Of a stretch of 45,135 nt of DNA, positions 10,501-21,001 are shown in pieces. A program made the position numbers and the translations under genes. The stretch comes from Acanthamoeba sp. SK_2022b (taxonomy: Eukaryota > Discosea > Longamoebia > Acanthamoebidae): assembly GCA_027943245.1 (NCBI GenBank), contig JANDJZ010000394.1, forward strand, positions 1-45,135. Reading direction: 5' to 3'. Below the pieces are notes generated by a model that searched no databases, was not told the DNA's origin, and saw only the letters and a list, made by a program, of their open reading frames with translations. The stretch's first letter is position 1; each line of letters opens with the position of its first letter.

Positions 10501-11994
10501 TGAGCGTTGGACCTCGTGCGCGCGTATGCGGTGGTGCGTGCACACGTACGTGCATCTCGACAAAGTGGGCGGCCTTGACAAAATTGATGTGCTCGAACCC
10601 GACAGGCGCGGCCACGTGGCCGTCCGTAGACTCGAGGAACGCTTTCTCCTCCACGTCGTCGGAGGGAGACGTGAGAAAGAGCCGGTAGCCTTCCCGACCC
10701 CAACTCAACGACGTGATGCCCTTGCCGCACAGAGCACTATCACTGTGACACCAACACAATGAATTAGCCGATATTATTTAATTATTTTCTTATTTAATGA
10801 AACCCAACATTATAAATCAGAAAAATAAATACTAAATAAAGGCTATCATTGGCGCGATCTTGAAAGAGAAGGCGAAGGAGCGCACCTGGCCGGCGATAGG
10901 CAGAGGCGAGAGCCGTAGGACGACCACAGGGCGAACCCGCCACCGAGCCACCCGACAGCGAGCGCGCGCCCATCCGGAGTCCAGGCCAGCGCACTGGCCG
11001 GCCCGAAATCTGCGCGCGCACGAACGTAAACGAGGGAGCGATGGCGTGGGAGGCCAACGAGGAGCGTTCTTACCTCGCTTGCATCCTTCAAAGTCGGTGG
11101 GCGCCATCGTCCGCAAGAAGAGCGGATAGCGGGGGCTGGAGATGTCGAACAACCGGACTTCACCACTGCGCCGCGGTCGAGTCAGCGGGAGGTAACACGC
11201 ACACGCACACGCACACGCACACGCAGGGGCGGAGACCTTTGGTAGGCCACAGCAGCGAAGCGATTGCAGCAATTGAATCGTAGCGTGACCGCTGTCAAAA
11301 GAGAGCGCGAGTGGATGAGCAAACAAGGAAATGGCAGGTGAGCGATGGGCAGCACACCTTCCAACACTTGCCCGCGCTCGGCAAAGGGCAACCAGTGACC
11401 GCGCATGACCTGCTTCCCTTCGCCCTCCTGCTTCTCCGTAGACACCAGCGCCGCTCGTCCGTTGGTAAAGACGATCCCCAGCACGCCTATGGTCTCGCTA
11501 TATACAATTTGCCGCACCGCCGGCTCGTGGGGCTGTGCAGCGTCCGTCGCCTCAGACGACGTTGAGGGAGGAGCTGTGGAAGTGGGAGTTGAGGATGGAG
11601 TCTGGCTGGTCGACGCCGTGCCAGTCGACGAAGGCGTCGAAGACGCAGCAAAAAGATTTGTGTACGACGATCGGCTGTAGTGAGAAGAAGTGAAGAATGA
11701 AGAAGAAGATGAGGAGGACGATGATGGTGTGCTAGCAGTAGCAGAAGTAGAAGGGGAGCGTTGCTTGGCGGGGGTGGTAAAAGGAGAAGAGGGTAGTGGC
11801 TGGTTGGAAGTGGAGAGGGAGCAGTCCTCGATGAAGGGAATGGCGGAGAGGGGCACGTCGTTGACGATCTGGCCCGACCAGGTGATGGTCAGCAGGTGTT
11901 CCTGCTTCGTCACCACGAACAAGGTGCCTGCGTTCTTCACACATCGGAGTGGTCGCAGGTGACGGCGCAATATGTACGTGAGAGAAAGGGAGTC

Positions 11995-12053
<59 letters not shown>

Positions 12054-12795
12054 AGGACTGCAACAGGCGGACGGTACCTCGCCACCATGGCCACGTGTCA
12101 TACAATCGGCTCCACCATGAGGCGTGAGCAGCAGCGCTCGCAGTTCTGAGACACCGCACACGGCACGCGCATGGTCAGAGAATGCATGGACAAGGCGGCG
12201 CGAAGCTGAGCAGGAATTTGTACCTAGGGTGGCTTGACAGGCGATGCTCAACAGCGAGCTATCGCCATGCAACTGCACCTCGTGCTCGCCCAGCACGACG
12301 TTGTACATGCAGATGTGACCGCTCTGCAGCTGCGCGCGGCCAAAGAGGGGAAAGACATGAGCGCTCGAGCCTCGTGGGCGCGTGCAACCAAGCGCTGAGG
12401 CAATGCCGTACAAGCACGGCGATCAGGCTGCTGTCTGCACTCCACTCGACGGACCGGTTGAGTCCGTACTTGGCCTTGAGTGAGGCCGGCAGCGCCACTG
12501 AAGCGAGCAGCAACGAATCCTAGTTTCACATTATTTTAGTTCATTTTAGTTCATTTGTGGATTAGTAATAACATTAAGTACATGAATTCAAACAAAATGG
12601 CAGAGCTTGGGTTAAAAAAATAAACGAAAAATAAGCGTGCTGAGCTCAAAGTACCTGGCCGCCGGACCACAGGGAAAGGCAGTTGGGTGACAGCACTACA
12701 AAATGGGTGCGCGTCACGTTGTGTTGCAGGGCGAGAAGCGGTCCGTCATCGTGGCTGTGGTGGTACCTCTTCGGCCACCCGCTCGCAAAGTACAT
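5962..12795 (-). CDS. RIC1: RIC1 homolog, subunit of the Ric1-Rgp1 Rab6 GEF
   Basis: Twenty-five exons, 1487 aa: 12795-12655, 12519-12412, 12329-12224, 12145-12078, 11934-11358, 11291-11237, 11165-11074, 11009-10886, 10742-10550, 10465-10367, 10295-10257, 10164-10054, 9990-9910, 9837-9716, 9618-9369, 9239-9135, 9055-8954, 8882-8727, 8610-8161, 8051-7830, 7672-7538, 7397-7286, 7207-6456, 6302-6163, 6085-5962. All phases match. The start MYFASGWPKR, a WD-like repeat half (ALAWTPDGRALAVGW, SWGREGYRLFL) and the RIC1 domain (VVVGCARKIDPASWELLF, then EAGVIEWAVVVATALL near the end) match the RIC1 family pattern; length is close to the animal protein as I recall it. With Rgp1, RIC1 activates Rab6/Ypt6 for endosome-to-Golgi retrieval. 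A Ser/Thr-rich insert (exon 5) and a Pro-rich insert (exon 23) are low-complexity additions. The last junction (6163/6085) is the least certain. Confidence 0.9.
7431..7501. repeat. (AC)n microsatellite in a RIC1 intron
   Basis: About 35 uninterrupted AC units in the intron between RIC1 exons 21 and 22; the transcript strand carries GU repeats. Confidence 0.95.
8671..8724. repeat. (GTGTC)n pentanucleotide microsatellite in a RIC1 intron
   Basis: About eleven GTGTC units beginning almost at the donor of the intron after exon 18 (8726-8611). Confidence 0.95.
9278..9342. repeat. (TGG)n trinucleotide microsatellite in a RIC1 intron
   Basis: About 21 TGG units in the intron between RIC1 exons 15 and 16; removed by splicing, so it does not encode a peptide. 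Confidence 0.95.
11202..11225. repeat. (CACACG)n microsatellite in a RIC1 intron
   Basis: Four CACACG units just after the donor of the intron between exons 6 and 7. Confidence 0.9.
11995..12050. repeat. (CA)n microsatellite in a RIC1 intron
   Basis: About 28 CA units in the intron between exons 4 and 5; GU on the transcript strand. Confidence 0.95.
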
Positions 12796-12935
12796 CTGTG
12801 GTCCGGCTAAATGGGAAATAAAACGAAAATTAAAAATCATGATCCGTCGGCTGACGTGGCAAACGGGTGTTTTTCTCAAATCGTTTCTTAGGCAGACTAA
12901 TCTCCTTCATCTCGGCTTGAATTTAAAACGTGAAC
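12796..12935. promoter_or_regulatory. Bidirectional promoter of RIC1 and the Nop12-like gene
   Basis: Only 140 bp separate the two divergent start codons. The interval is AT-rich with a CRE-like TGACGTGG word near 12852 and no TATA box, as in housekeeping-type shared promoters. Confidence 0.6.
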
Positions 12936-14827
12936 ATGCAGAGCTCCTCAAGGTACTCCTTCAATTCTTCTTTGTCCTTGTGGTCAGCTGGGCAGGTTTG
13001 ATTGTTCAGTTTTTTTTGTTCCTTAATCTCATTTGGCGATTAATCGCTCCCGCAGCAAATTGAAGCTTCCTGTCAAGGAGAATGAGCAATCGACTGTGAA
13101 TCCGGCTCTCATTGCGCTCTTCAACGCGCCTCCGCCACTCCCGGCCAAGAAGAAGTCACCACCTCCGCCCCCACCCTCGCCCCGCCTCCCCGCTGCCGGT
13201 ACCCTTCTTTTCATCTAGCAGAAATTTAAATTCATTATTTATCAATAATTGGATATCAGCGAGGGAAACACCCAGACATAAGCTTTCCCACCCCAATGAA
13301 CGGTGAAGATTTCATTTATTTCAGGAAAAAAAGAGTAAATTCTGAATTGAACCTTTTGCGTTGCAGATGGCAGCAACAAGCGAAAGCAAGCGGCAGATGG
13401 GAAGAAGAGCGAAGACACCAAGAAGGGAGGAGACACGAAGAACAAGAAGCAAAAGAAGAACAAGAAGCGAGAGGGAGAGGACGCCAAAGACGCGAAAGAA
13501 ACTGAGCAGGAAGAGACAAAGGCGGAGGAGAAGGAGAAGGAAGAGGGGTCGGCAGAGACACCGGCGAACGAGGACAGCGACAACGAGGAGAACGACGAAG
13601 GGGAGGAGGAGGAGGAGGGAATCGATACCGAGAAGAAGAAGGAGTGCACCCTCTTCGTGGGCAACGTGCCGGTGAGCATGACCCAGAAGGAGATCCGCCG
13701 AATCTTTGCCCCGTACGGCAAGATCCAGTCCATCCGATTCCGATCCGTTGCCTTTGCTTTCCCCAAGCGTAAGAACGAAGACAAGAAGGTGTGTGTCTGC
13801 GTGCGAGTGGCGCGCGCGCGTGCGGTGACTGAAGCGTGTGCGGTGTGGACAGGCTGCATTCCTGGGCAAGCATTTCCATCCCGATCGCGACACGTGTAAC
13901 GTCTACGTCGTCTTTGCCGAGAAGGATTCGGCCCTCAAGGCCCTCGCCGCCAACAACACCAAGGTAAGCTGCCTCCCCTCCCCTCCACCCCTCCCCCCCT
14001 TCTCCGGGCTCTCATGCGCAGTGCACCTTCAGATCGAGCTCGATGAAGGCGTGGCCCACCTCAGCGTCGATTTGGCGTATGCGCCCACGTGGAACATGGC
14101 CCGTGCGGCCTTTGTGGGCAACCTCCCCTTCTGTATGGCTTCCTCGCCCCACGCATCTCCTCCAGCGCGCTCACACGTGTGTTGTGGTGTGTCGTGTGTG
14201 CAGCCATCAAGGACGAGGAGCTGCGAAGTCACTTCGATTCAGCGGGAACGGTCAAGCGTGTTCGCATCGTGCGCGACCCGGCCACCTTCATGGGCAAGGG
14301 CTTTGGCTTTGTCGAGTTCGAGGTAACTCACTCCCTCCCGGCGCTCCATCGGTTCCTGTGTGTGCATGCGTGCGTCGAACTGACGGCCTTGTCTCACGGG
14401 CGAACAGAACAAGGACGACCTGCTGGGCGCGCTGGCACTCCACGAGAGCGAGTTTCAGGGACGACAGATCCGCGTGTTCAAGGCGTCCAACCACCAGCAG
14501 CAGCCGCAGGGAGGCCGCAAGGGTCCCTCCACCAAAGCCAACTCCAAGGCACGCACGCACGCACGCATTCAACGCACGCACATGCGCGCGCTTACGTGTA
14601 CATGTGCCTTGGGCTGCGTGTGGGCAAATGAGCAGGGAGGAGCGGGCAGTCGGCCGTACCAGGGCATGCAGTCAGTTCAGGGCGCCGCTCTGCGCGTGGA
14701 GCGGAAGCGGAAGCGAATGGAGAACGGAGGTGGCGGCGGCAAGCCCAAGCCCAAGCGCTCCGGAGGCGGCGGCCCCAAGGGCAAGCAGGCTGGCGGCGGT
14801 CGTCACAAGAAGGCCCGAACAGACTAG
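12936..14827 (+). CDS. Nop12/RBM34-like nucleolar protein with two RRMs
   Basis: Eight exons, 414 aa: 12936-12952, 13056-13198, 13367-13788, 13853-13963, 14033-14132, 14204-14322, 14408-14548, 14636-14827; all phases match. A Pro-rich N-terminus is followed by a long Lys/Glu-rich region, then RRM1 (ECTLFVGNVPVSM as RNP2; NVYVVFAEKDSA as a degenerate RNP1) and RRM2 (AAFVGNLPF as RNP2, KGFGFVEFE as RNP1), and a Gly/Lys-rich tail with KPKPKR. This order and spacing fit yeast Nop12 and animal RBM34, which act in 60S pre-rRNA processing in the nucleolus. Exon 1 is only 17 nt (MQSSS); its ATG is inferred because exon 2 has no in-frame ATG of its own. The seventh intron uses a GC donor. Confidence 0.85.
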
Positions 14828-14940
14828 TCGGGCCATCTGCAGCCCTCCTTCCCCGATGCGTTCGTCACATGCACACCGAAACGTCACCACTTTACTTATT
14901 TACAACACAGATGCATCGGGTAAACGATTATGATGTGGCC

Positions 14941-16098
14941 TCAGGCGTCGAGGAGGATGGTCGTGCCAAACCGCTTGGCCTGCTCGAGTATGTTCTCCAG
15001 GGCCTTGTCCCGATTGACGAAGCCGCGATACAGGATAACCTCCGTGTCCGAAAGGATGAAGTGAAGCGACTTGCCTCCGCCCTTGCCCAACTGGAAGATT
15101 TTCTCCTTGCGAATGTGCTTGAGGTCCTTCAGCTTGATGATAGTATCGCCGTCGCCCTTTTGAGACGAGAGGTTGCCACGTGTCGGTTTCGGTCAGCACA
15201 CACGACAGGAAGCCGCACGCGTGGCCGCGAGTGTATGGCGAGGACACCAACCAGAATGCGGGAGAAGTGAGTTCCAAAGCAGAGATAGTTGGGGGACAGG
15301 TAGAGCTTGCCTCCTCGCATCTTCGAATCGAAACACGAGTAGCCTGTATGTTCGTTTGAGAGCGCCATCATCAATAGCAAACAATGTCAGAGACACCATC
15401 GATCGCGTACTTGCAATCAAGGGCTCGGAAGAAGGAAGGCCAAATCGGTTTTGGTAGAGCTGCGGTGTTCCATAACAGCGAGAGTGGGTGAGCATGCGTC
15501 AAGTCGTCTCAAACATCTCAATCATAGTGCCACCTGATCGTTTTTGTTGGCCTGTAGGCTGCGACTGGCTCGCACGGTCGTGTGCTGGAGGTCGGCCACG
15601 GCAGCACCGATGTACTGGTCAAGCTTCTTGGCTTGCTCCTTCATGATCTCATTTTTGAGCGTCAACTTGGGGTCATGTCACCCATCACGACGGTCAGTAC
15701 GCTTTAGTGCGGAGCACCTCCTGCACTTGGAGCACGACCTCACCTCGTAGTTGGCGTCCTTGAGGAGGTCATTCTCATGCACCAATTCGGCTATCTTTTC
15801 GTTCGAGGTGGCCAACTCTTCGGTCAACACCCGCCTGTCCTCCTGTATGAGGTTCAACACTGCTCCACCATAATAAAGCGTCCACGCTCAGCAACGGCAA
15901 AGAATGAAACGAACTGAAAGAACGAAGAACGAGGAGGGAGGGGGTAATACGCTTCACTTTAGCTTTGAGTTTTGGTAACTCGGCGAGTTGTGCCTGCAGT
16001 TGTGCGTGCTCCTCCCTCAGCTTGAGGAACTCCCGCCTGAGTACCTGCAGCTTCTGGTGGTCGCTCAGCCCTCCCACCTCTGCTCCACTGACCTCCAT
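14941..16098 (-). CDS. Coiled-coil and GRAM-domain protein
   Basis: Six exons, 250 aa: 16098-15951, 15859-15744, 15665-15534, 15459-15411, 15343-15252, 15156-14941; all phases match. Residues about 10-130 form a Leu/Glu/Lys heptad coiled coil. The rest reads as a GRAM domain: LYQNRFGLPSSEPLIA, then GGKLYLSPNYLCFGTHFS, then a KLKDLKHIRKEK strand. GRAM domains have a PH-like fold and often bind phosphoinositides or act at membrane contacts; some occur in TBC-type Rab GAPs, but no TBC domain is present here. The last acceptor (AAAAG|GGC) is weak. Its 3' end converges with the Nop12-like gene. Confidence 0.78.
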
Positions 16099-16336
16099 CA
16101 CTTGTTCGCTCGGAGAAAAATTGGCGAGGAGCCTCCGCTCGTGGCGTAAAGGTTGAGGCCTTGTATTCCACCACTGGGCGCGGTATTATTCGCAACACAA
16201 TCATGCCAGCCTTTATACTAGTAAAGAATGCATACGAAGAGAAACGACATTGTTGTGGTTCTGGTGATAGGGGAAGGCGCAAAGGACCATCGGCAGACTA
16301 GGCTCAGGCATGGCATACGGCCCGCTGATGAAGATA

Positions 16337-17542
16337 TCAGGCTGACGGAGCCTGGAAGCTGTGGGCAGCTCTACCGCACGGTTTGTTGATGGGCAGGTAG
16401 CCACCCTTGACCTTCTGGCATTCCGAGTCCAGGCACCGTGCCACACACTGATTCACGCGCCCGCCTGGAGCGATGGTGGCCTTGCAGTGGCGGCACGTCT
16501 GGTGGCATACGCCGCCGCCTGTGTCCGACACCGAGTGACCGCAATGCGCGCTGCGGCAGCCAAGTTTGCAGCCCTTGTTGTTGCGCTGGCCCTCGCAGCA
16601 CGACCACCGGTCCTCGCGCGCCTCGCTAATCTTGATGAAGGCAATGTGCGTCTGGTCGACCACCACGCTCCGCAGGTTGCCTGTATGCACGCGCTCGTTG
16701 TCGTGTGCCGCGTGGGCCCATTCATGCTCGCGCCGCACCAGGCGGTGGCAGTCGGAGTCGACGAAGCGGCGGTCAAACTCTCGGTCGCAGAACGCACACC
16801 GCTTGATGTCCCACGCGAGGTCGAGCGGGCGCAAGGCCAGGAAGGCCTGGGCGAGCGCCAGGTAGGTGCTCTTGGGCGTCTCCAGGTCGGTGCTGATGAC
16901 GTTAGTGATCGCAAACGGCCGGCCGAGAACCGCAGAGAACTGGCTGTTGTAGGTGGCGGCCCACCGTTGAGCGAGGTCATGTGGCACGGCGTCGGTAAAG
17001 TGGTACCAGCACTGGCCCGCGGCGCTGTGGCCGAAAGCCTCGACCAGGTTGCGGATGATGGAGTTGCTCACGGGGCAGGCCTTCCGCATAGGCGAGCGCA
17101 GGAAGATGACGACGGCCACAACCTCGAGATTGTTGTCCCACAGGTGCTTGAAGATAGCCGCCGTGATGCTCTCGTCACTGATTGGAGGCCGGCCGGCTGG
17201 CGGATCCCCTGGAACGCCCGTGTCACAGTAGCCCACGGTGTCTCCGACGTTGAGGTTCATGCCAGGGATGAGTTCGTGCTTGCACGCCGTGGTCATGCTC
17301 CACTGGTCATCCGACGTGGGGAACACGTTGGGGTTGAACGACTGCTGGCCGCAATGGTAGAGCTGGAGGCTGAACGTGCTCTTGCCGTTGCCGCTTTGGC
17401 CCACCATGAGGACGCACCTGCGCCTGTTGTTGCTGCCATTTCCACGTCCGTGCATGAAGTTCCTCCCAATGTGCAACGTTGGTGGTAGTCGAAAGGAAGC
17501 AGGTTGGCAAATAGGATAGAGATGGAGACCACAAGCGCGCAT
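16337..17542 (-). CDS. AIG1/GIMAP-like P-loop GTPase with Cys/His-rich C-terminus
   Basis: Single exon, 401 aa, from the first ATG after a TATA-like box at 17628-17619; the next in-frame Met is at 17455. A Walker A/G1 motif, GQSGNGKSTFS, lies at about residue 48, and a G3-like GDTVGYCDTG follows about 50 residues later. Both, with the fold order, resemble AIG1/IMAP GTPases, a family tied to immune cell survival in animals and pathogen response in plants. I do not see a clear G4 or G5 motif. The last 150 residues contain many Cys and His (CAFCDREFDRR, CHQTCRHCKAT), probably zinc-binding, an unusual addition. Intronless, unlike nearly all neighbours. Divergent from the caspase-like gene with 213 bp between starts. 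Confidence 0.65.
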   Translation of the reverse strand: MRACGLHLYPICQPASFRLPPTLHIGRNFMHGRGNGSNNRRRCVLMVGQSGNGKSTFSLQLYHCGQQSFNPNVFPTSDDQWSMTTACKHELIPGMNLNVGDTVGYCDTGVPGDPPAGRPPISDESITAAIFKHLWDNNLEVVAVVIFLRSPMRKACPVSNSIIRNLVEAFGHSAAGQCWYHFTDAVPHDLAQRWAATYNSQFSAVLGRPFAITNVISTDLETPKSTYLALAQAFLALRPLDLAWDIKRCAFCDREFDRRFVDSDCHRLVRREHEWAHAAHDNERVHTGNLRSVVVDQTHIAFIKISEAREDRWSCCEGQRNNKGCKLGCRSAHCGHSVSDTGGGVCHQTCRHCKATIAPGGRVNQCVARCLDSECQKVKGGYLPINKPCGRAAHSFQAPSA

Positions 17543-17618
17543 TTATCTTGCCTGGCGCCTGGCTGGATCCTGGCTGGATCCTGGCTGGGCAGTTCGCTGC
17601 AGATTTTGTGCACGCCCA

Positions 17619-17628
17619 CCTTTTTATT
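17619..17628 (-). promoter_or_regulatory. TATA-like box of the GTPase gene
   Basis: Minus strand AATAAAAAGGTGGGCGTGC, nearly the same extended element as at the 5240 gene; about 75 bp upstream of the ATG at 17542. Confidence 0.5.
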
Positions 17629-17755
17629 CTTGCTTGATACCACGCATTCAGCCTACTTCTGCATTGAGTGTCTCCTTCAAGGAAACAGTTCACCCAAGGA
17701 GAAGAAACATAACCTAATCCTTACCCATTACGCTAAAAAGCATAATCGGGGTTCG

Positions 17756-20618
17756 ATGACGCCAGCGGAGGAAGCTGCGGCCATCGGCGTCCGGTTGATT
17801 ACCTCAGAAAACGAGAAGTTGCTCGTGAGCACTGCCACGTGGAACCTCCTTCGTCCCGAAGGTGCGCCACTGGCAGGGCAGCGCTCGCGTCGCAACAAAG
17901 CCTACGCCCAACGCCAAGCCGACCTCAATCACCAAGCCCAAGCCGAAGACGGAACGCGGGGAGAGAAGCGTCCGCGCGTTCACGAGAACAACGTACCACC
18001 GCTCTAACGCATGGGCCCCTGGACCCATGGCCGTATCGCCAGCAGGAGCAGGGGACCCCAACACCATTTTACTGCTCCAAGACCAGGTCCAGCAAATGCA
18101 TCTCAGGCTGGAGCAGCTCGAGCAATGGCGAGCCACGTTGCCCCCGCAGGGTGCTTACGGCATGGTGGCTGCAGCCAGTTACGACGGTCAGGTGCGGGCT
18201 GAAGCTGGCGGTCACATCCATTACGACAGTCACGGTGTGGCTGAAGTTGGTGGTCACGGCGTTCCCGACGCGTCGGCTGAGGCTGGCGGTAACATCAGTT
18301 ACGGCGATCAGATCAGTTACGGCTGTCTGGGCGTCCCGACTGAGGCTGGCGGATATGGCGATCTCGTCAGTTACGGCGTTCAAGGCATGGCAGCTGAAGC
18401 CGGCAGTCATGGGAGTCCCGTCAGCTACGGCAGTCATGGCGCGGCGGCTGAGGCTGGTGGTCATGGCGTTCACGTCAATTACGGCCATCATGGCGTGGGT
18501 TACGTGTCGGCCGGCGGTCACGGCGTGCCGGCCACTGAGCAATACAACATCCTGGACGACGACGACGACGAAGGGATCAGCGATGACGAGGACCTCTTCA
18601 CGCTCACCGATCAGCCTCCCACCTCTGGTATTGGCCGCGCCTCTCTCGCCGCACTCGCGACTCAACACTCCAGCCGCCCAAAAAGCCACAGCGGGCCGAT
18701 CGTGCGCTTGAGCAGGGACATCGGCGACGGCGCCTTCAGACCACTCCCCAGCGGCGGCGGAGGCAGCAACACAAGACAGCAGCCGCCACCAGCTTTCCCC
18801 CATGGCGCCAGACTGCAGGTAGCGATCGAATGGCCTGGGGCCGATTCCTACACCGGGCTCGAACTGCGCTGGGCCGACGACGCCGGGAAGAGCCAGACGC
18901 TGGAGTGGAGGTCACCTGAAACGGGCGAGGTGATCGAGGCTTATGGCGACAACCTGCGTGCAACGGTGCCCCTGCAACTGGAGCACGACGGCCGCGACGG
19001 CGATTGCGTGGAGGAGTTGAGCCTCGTCCAGAGCTCAGTAACACCGTCCCAGTATCCGCCCACGCCCACCTGGCGTTGGAGATACCGCATCCTGCGCGCC
19101 CCCGAGGTCGGCGTGGCAAAGGCCGAGGCCGAGGACGACGAGCATCCCGGATCGGCGAGACTAGCCAGAAGCGAACACCTGAAAGAAGGTGATGCATTGG
19201 CTATGCCCAAGACGTCGGAGCGGGAGCAGGAGGACAGCGCCGGTGGGACCATTGTGAAGGTGGAGATCCGCGACCCGGAGCCGCCGCCACTCAGCGCTAA
19301 GGGCCGTCGTGGACCTGCCGCCACTGTTGTCGCCACCACCGTTGCCGCCACCGACGGCCAGCCACTCATTCCGAGACCGGCCAAGGTCGTACCAGTTGAG
19401 CGGTTTGGCAACCGTGGTTACAACGCCGTGCGAGTGTTGGCCATCGGCGTCGACGACTACCACGATCAAACGGGCCTTGCCAACCTACAGGGAGCTGAGG
19501 CTGATGCTGCGAGCGTCAGCGCGTTGTTTCGATCGCAGGGCGCCCACGTGGTGACCTTGATGGGCTGCGACGCCACTGCGGAGCGCGTGCGCAAGGCGCT
19601 GCTCGACTGGAAGGAGGCGGCGGGGCCGCGCGATCTCCTGATCGTCTACTTCTCCGGCCACGGCGTGCTCGTCGTCGCCGACCCAAGCACCGGCACAACG
19701 GCCGCGGCCATCTGCCTGCACGACTACGACGGTCACGGCGCCGGCCTCATCCGTACCACCCACTTATGGGACTACGTGTGCGAGAGCCGGTCGGGCCACA
19801 AACTGATGATCTTCGACTGCTGCTATCCGGCGCACGGTCTCCTGCACGGCAGGGGAACCGGCACGGCCACGCGGTGGCGCTCGCTCGTGCGGCGTCACGC
19901 CGCTCAGGTGCTCGCCGCAGCGGCGCCAAACGAGTTGGCCTACGAGAGGGCCGAGAGCGACCGCACGAGCGGAGTCTTCACGAGACACCTCCTGAGGGGT
20001 CTCTCGGGCGAGGCTTTTACCGGTCTCCCCTCCGACAGGGTCTGGCTCACACTCGACGAGTTGGGCGCGTGGGTGCGCGATCAGGTGCTCCAAGCCACTG
20101 GTTCCATCCAGAATGTACACCACGGCTACGTCGCCACCAGGAACTCCGACAAGGGCCAGGTCATCTTCGTGAGGCCTGACGCTGCGCTCCCAATCTTGGG
20201 CGACGTATCTTCCGAAAGCGACAGCGACAGCGACAGCGAGGATGAGGAGAGGTCGCCGCATGGTGGCACACACGGTGTCCCAGGCCCTGCGCCCGGCCCT
20301 CCCCCGAGTTTGCCCCCATCGACACCCGTGCCGGTCGTCAACTCACTTCTCACCGCCTTTGCCGGCGCCCTATCTCAGAAGACAACAACGATCCGCAACG
20401 ACCACCATCACCGCGTCAACATCAAATCCGACAAGACCCCGTTTGACATCTTCGGCAACGATGGGTGGATTAGCAAGAACCCCAACGACATCGAGTGCGT
20501 CAGCCGCGGCGCTGCCGACTTTGGCATGACAATCGAGTGCCCCCAGTGCGAGGGCAGATGGGCCGGCCGTCTCCAGAGTGGGACTGATACCTCGGTTCGC
20601 GATCTCACAAAATGGTGA
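17756..20618 (+). CDS. Caspase-like (C14, metacaspase-type) cysteine protease
   Basis: Preferred model: exons 17756-17824 and 17877-20618 (936 aa), with a 52-nt phase-0 intron (GTGAGC to TGGCAG). A start at 18027 (863 aa) is the alternative. A short coiled coil (ILLLQDQVQQMHLRLEQLEQ) precedes six or so Gly/Tyr/Ala-rich repeats of about 22 residues, an acidic run (DDDDDEG) and a Pro/Gly linker. The C14 fold starts near residue 541 (VRVLAIGVDDY), with catalytic His at about 618 in YFSGHG and Cys at about 672 in FDCCYPAHG, the normal 54-residue spacing. After it come a Ser/Asp tract and a tail ending in CPQCEGRW. Metacaspases usually cut after Arg/Lys; whether this one does is unknown. One huge exon contrasts with intron-dense neighbours. 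Confidence 0.83.
18190..18525 (+). repeat. Coding repeat array in the caspase-like gene
   Basis: Degenerate repeats of about 66 bp encode units with a conserved EAGG...G...SYG core. Divergence among units suggests an older array than the 1861-2036 minisatellite. Confidence 0.75.
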
Positions 20619-20638
20619 CCCTTTTTTGGTAAAACAGG

Positions 20639-21001
20639 TCAGGCAAATAGATCCGACCAAATAAAAGGACTGGGTATGTCAGTTTTATCCAGGCTATTGC
20701 TACAAGGCTTTACAAAATTTGATAAAGATGCACAGAAGTTGTTGTGTACATCAGCCGCGCAAGCAAGGAGACTGTCACCACGTGTGGCCAGCGCCGCAGC
20801 TATGGCCTTCGTCGGCCTTGTGGCTGGTGGCTTGTTGCACCAGCAGCCGAGGCCAACGCCCGACGTGCTCTGGCCACACGACGTCGACCCTCCGTGCGGG
20901 TTGCAATGCCGGCACATGGGTGGCTCAACTGCTGCCACGATTACAGGCGCCACTTGGGCTACCACGGGGACAATCTCCTTTATGCTTTGGAAGAAGGCCA
21001 T
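20639..21001 (-). CDS. Small Cys-rich protein facing the caspase-like gene
   Basis: Single exon, 120 aa, starting MAFFQSIKEIVPVVAQVAPV, a likely amphipathic or membrane-associating helix, followed by Cys/His/Gly-rich sequence (CRHCNPHGG, GLGCWCNK). Its stop lies 21 bp past the caspase-like stop, so the 3' ends converge and probably overlap. The opposite strand is also open (20676-21230), but that frame uses rare Leu codons (TTA, CTA, TTG) heavily, whereas this one uses CTC/CTG. Family not recognised. Confidence 0.45.
   Translation of the reverse strand: MAFFQSIKEIVPVVAQVAPVIVAAVEPPMCRHCNPHGGSTSCGQSTSGVGLGCWCNKPPATRPTKAIAAALATRGDSLLACAADVHNNFCASLSNFVKPCSNSLDKTDIPSPFIWSDLFA
20660..20665 (+). 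promoter_or_regulatory. Polyadenylation signal AATAAA
   Basis: AATAAA 42 nt after the stop of the caspase-like gene. Confidence 0.5.

Noticed and set aside
16361..17488. 375-aa plus-strand frame
   Set aside because: Mirror of the GTPase coding strand; no motif, while the minus strand carries the P-loop and Cys clusters.
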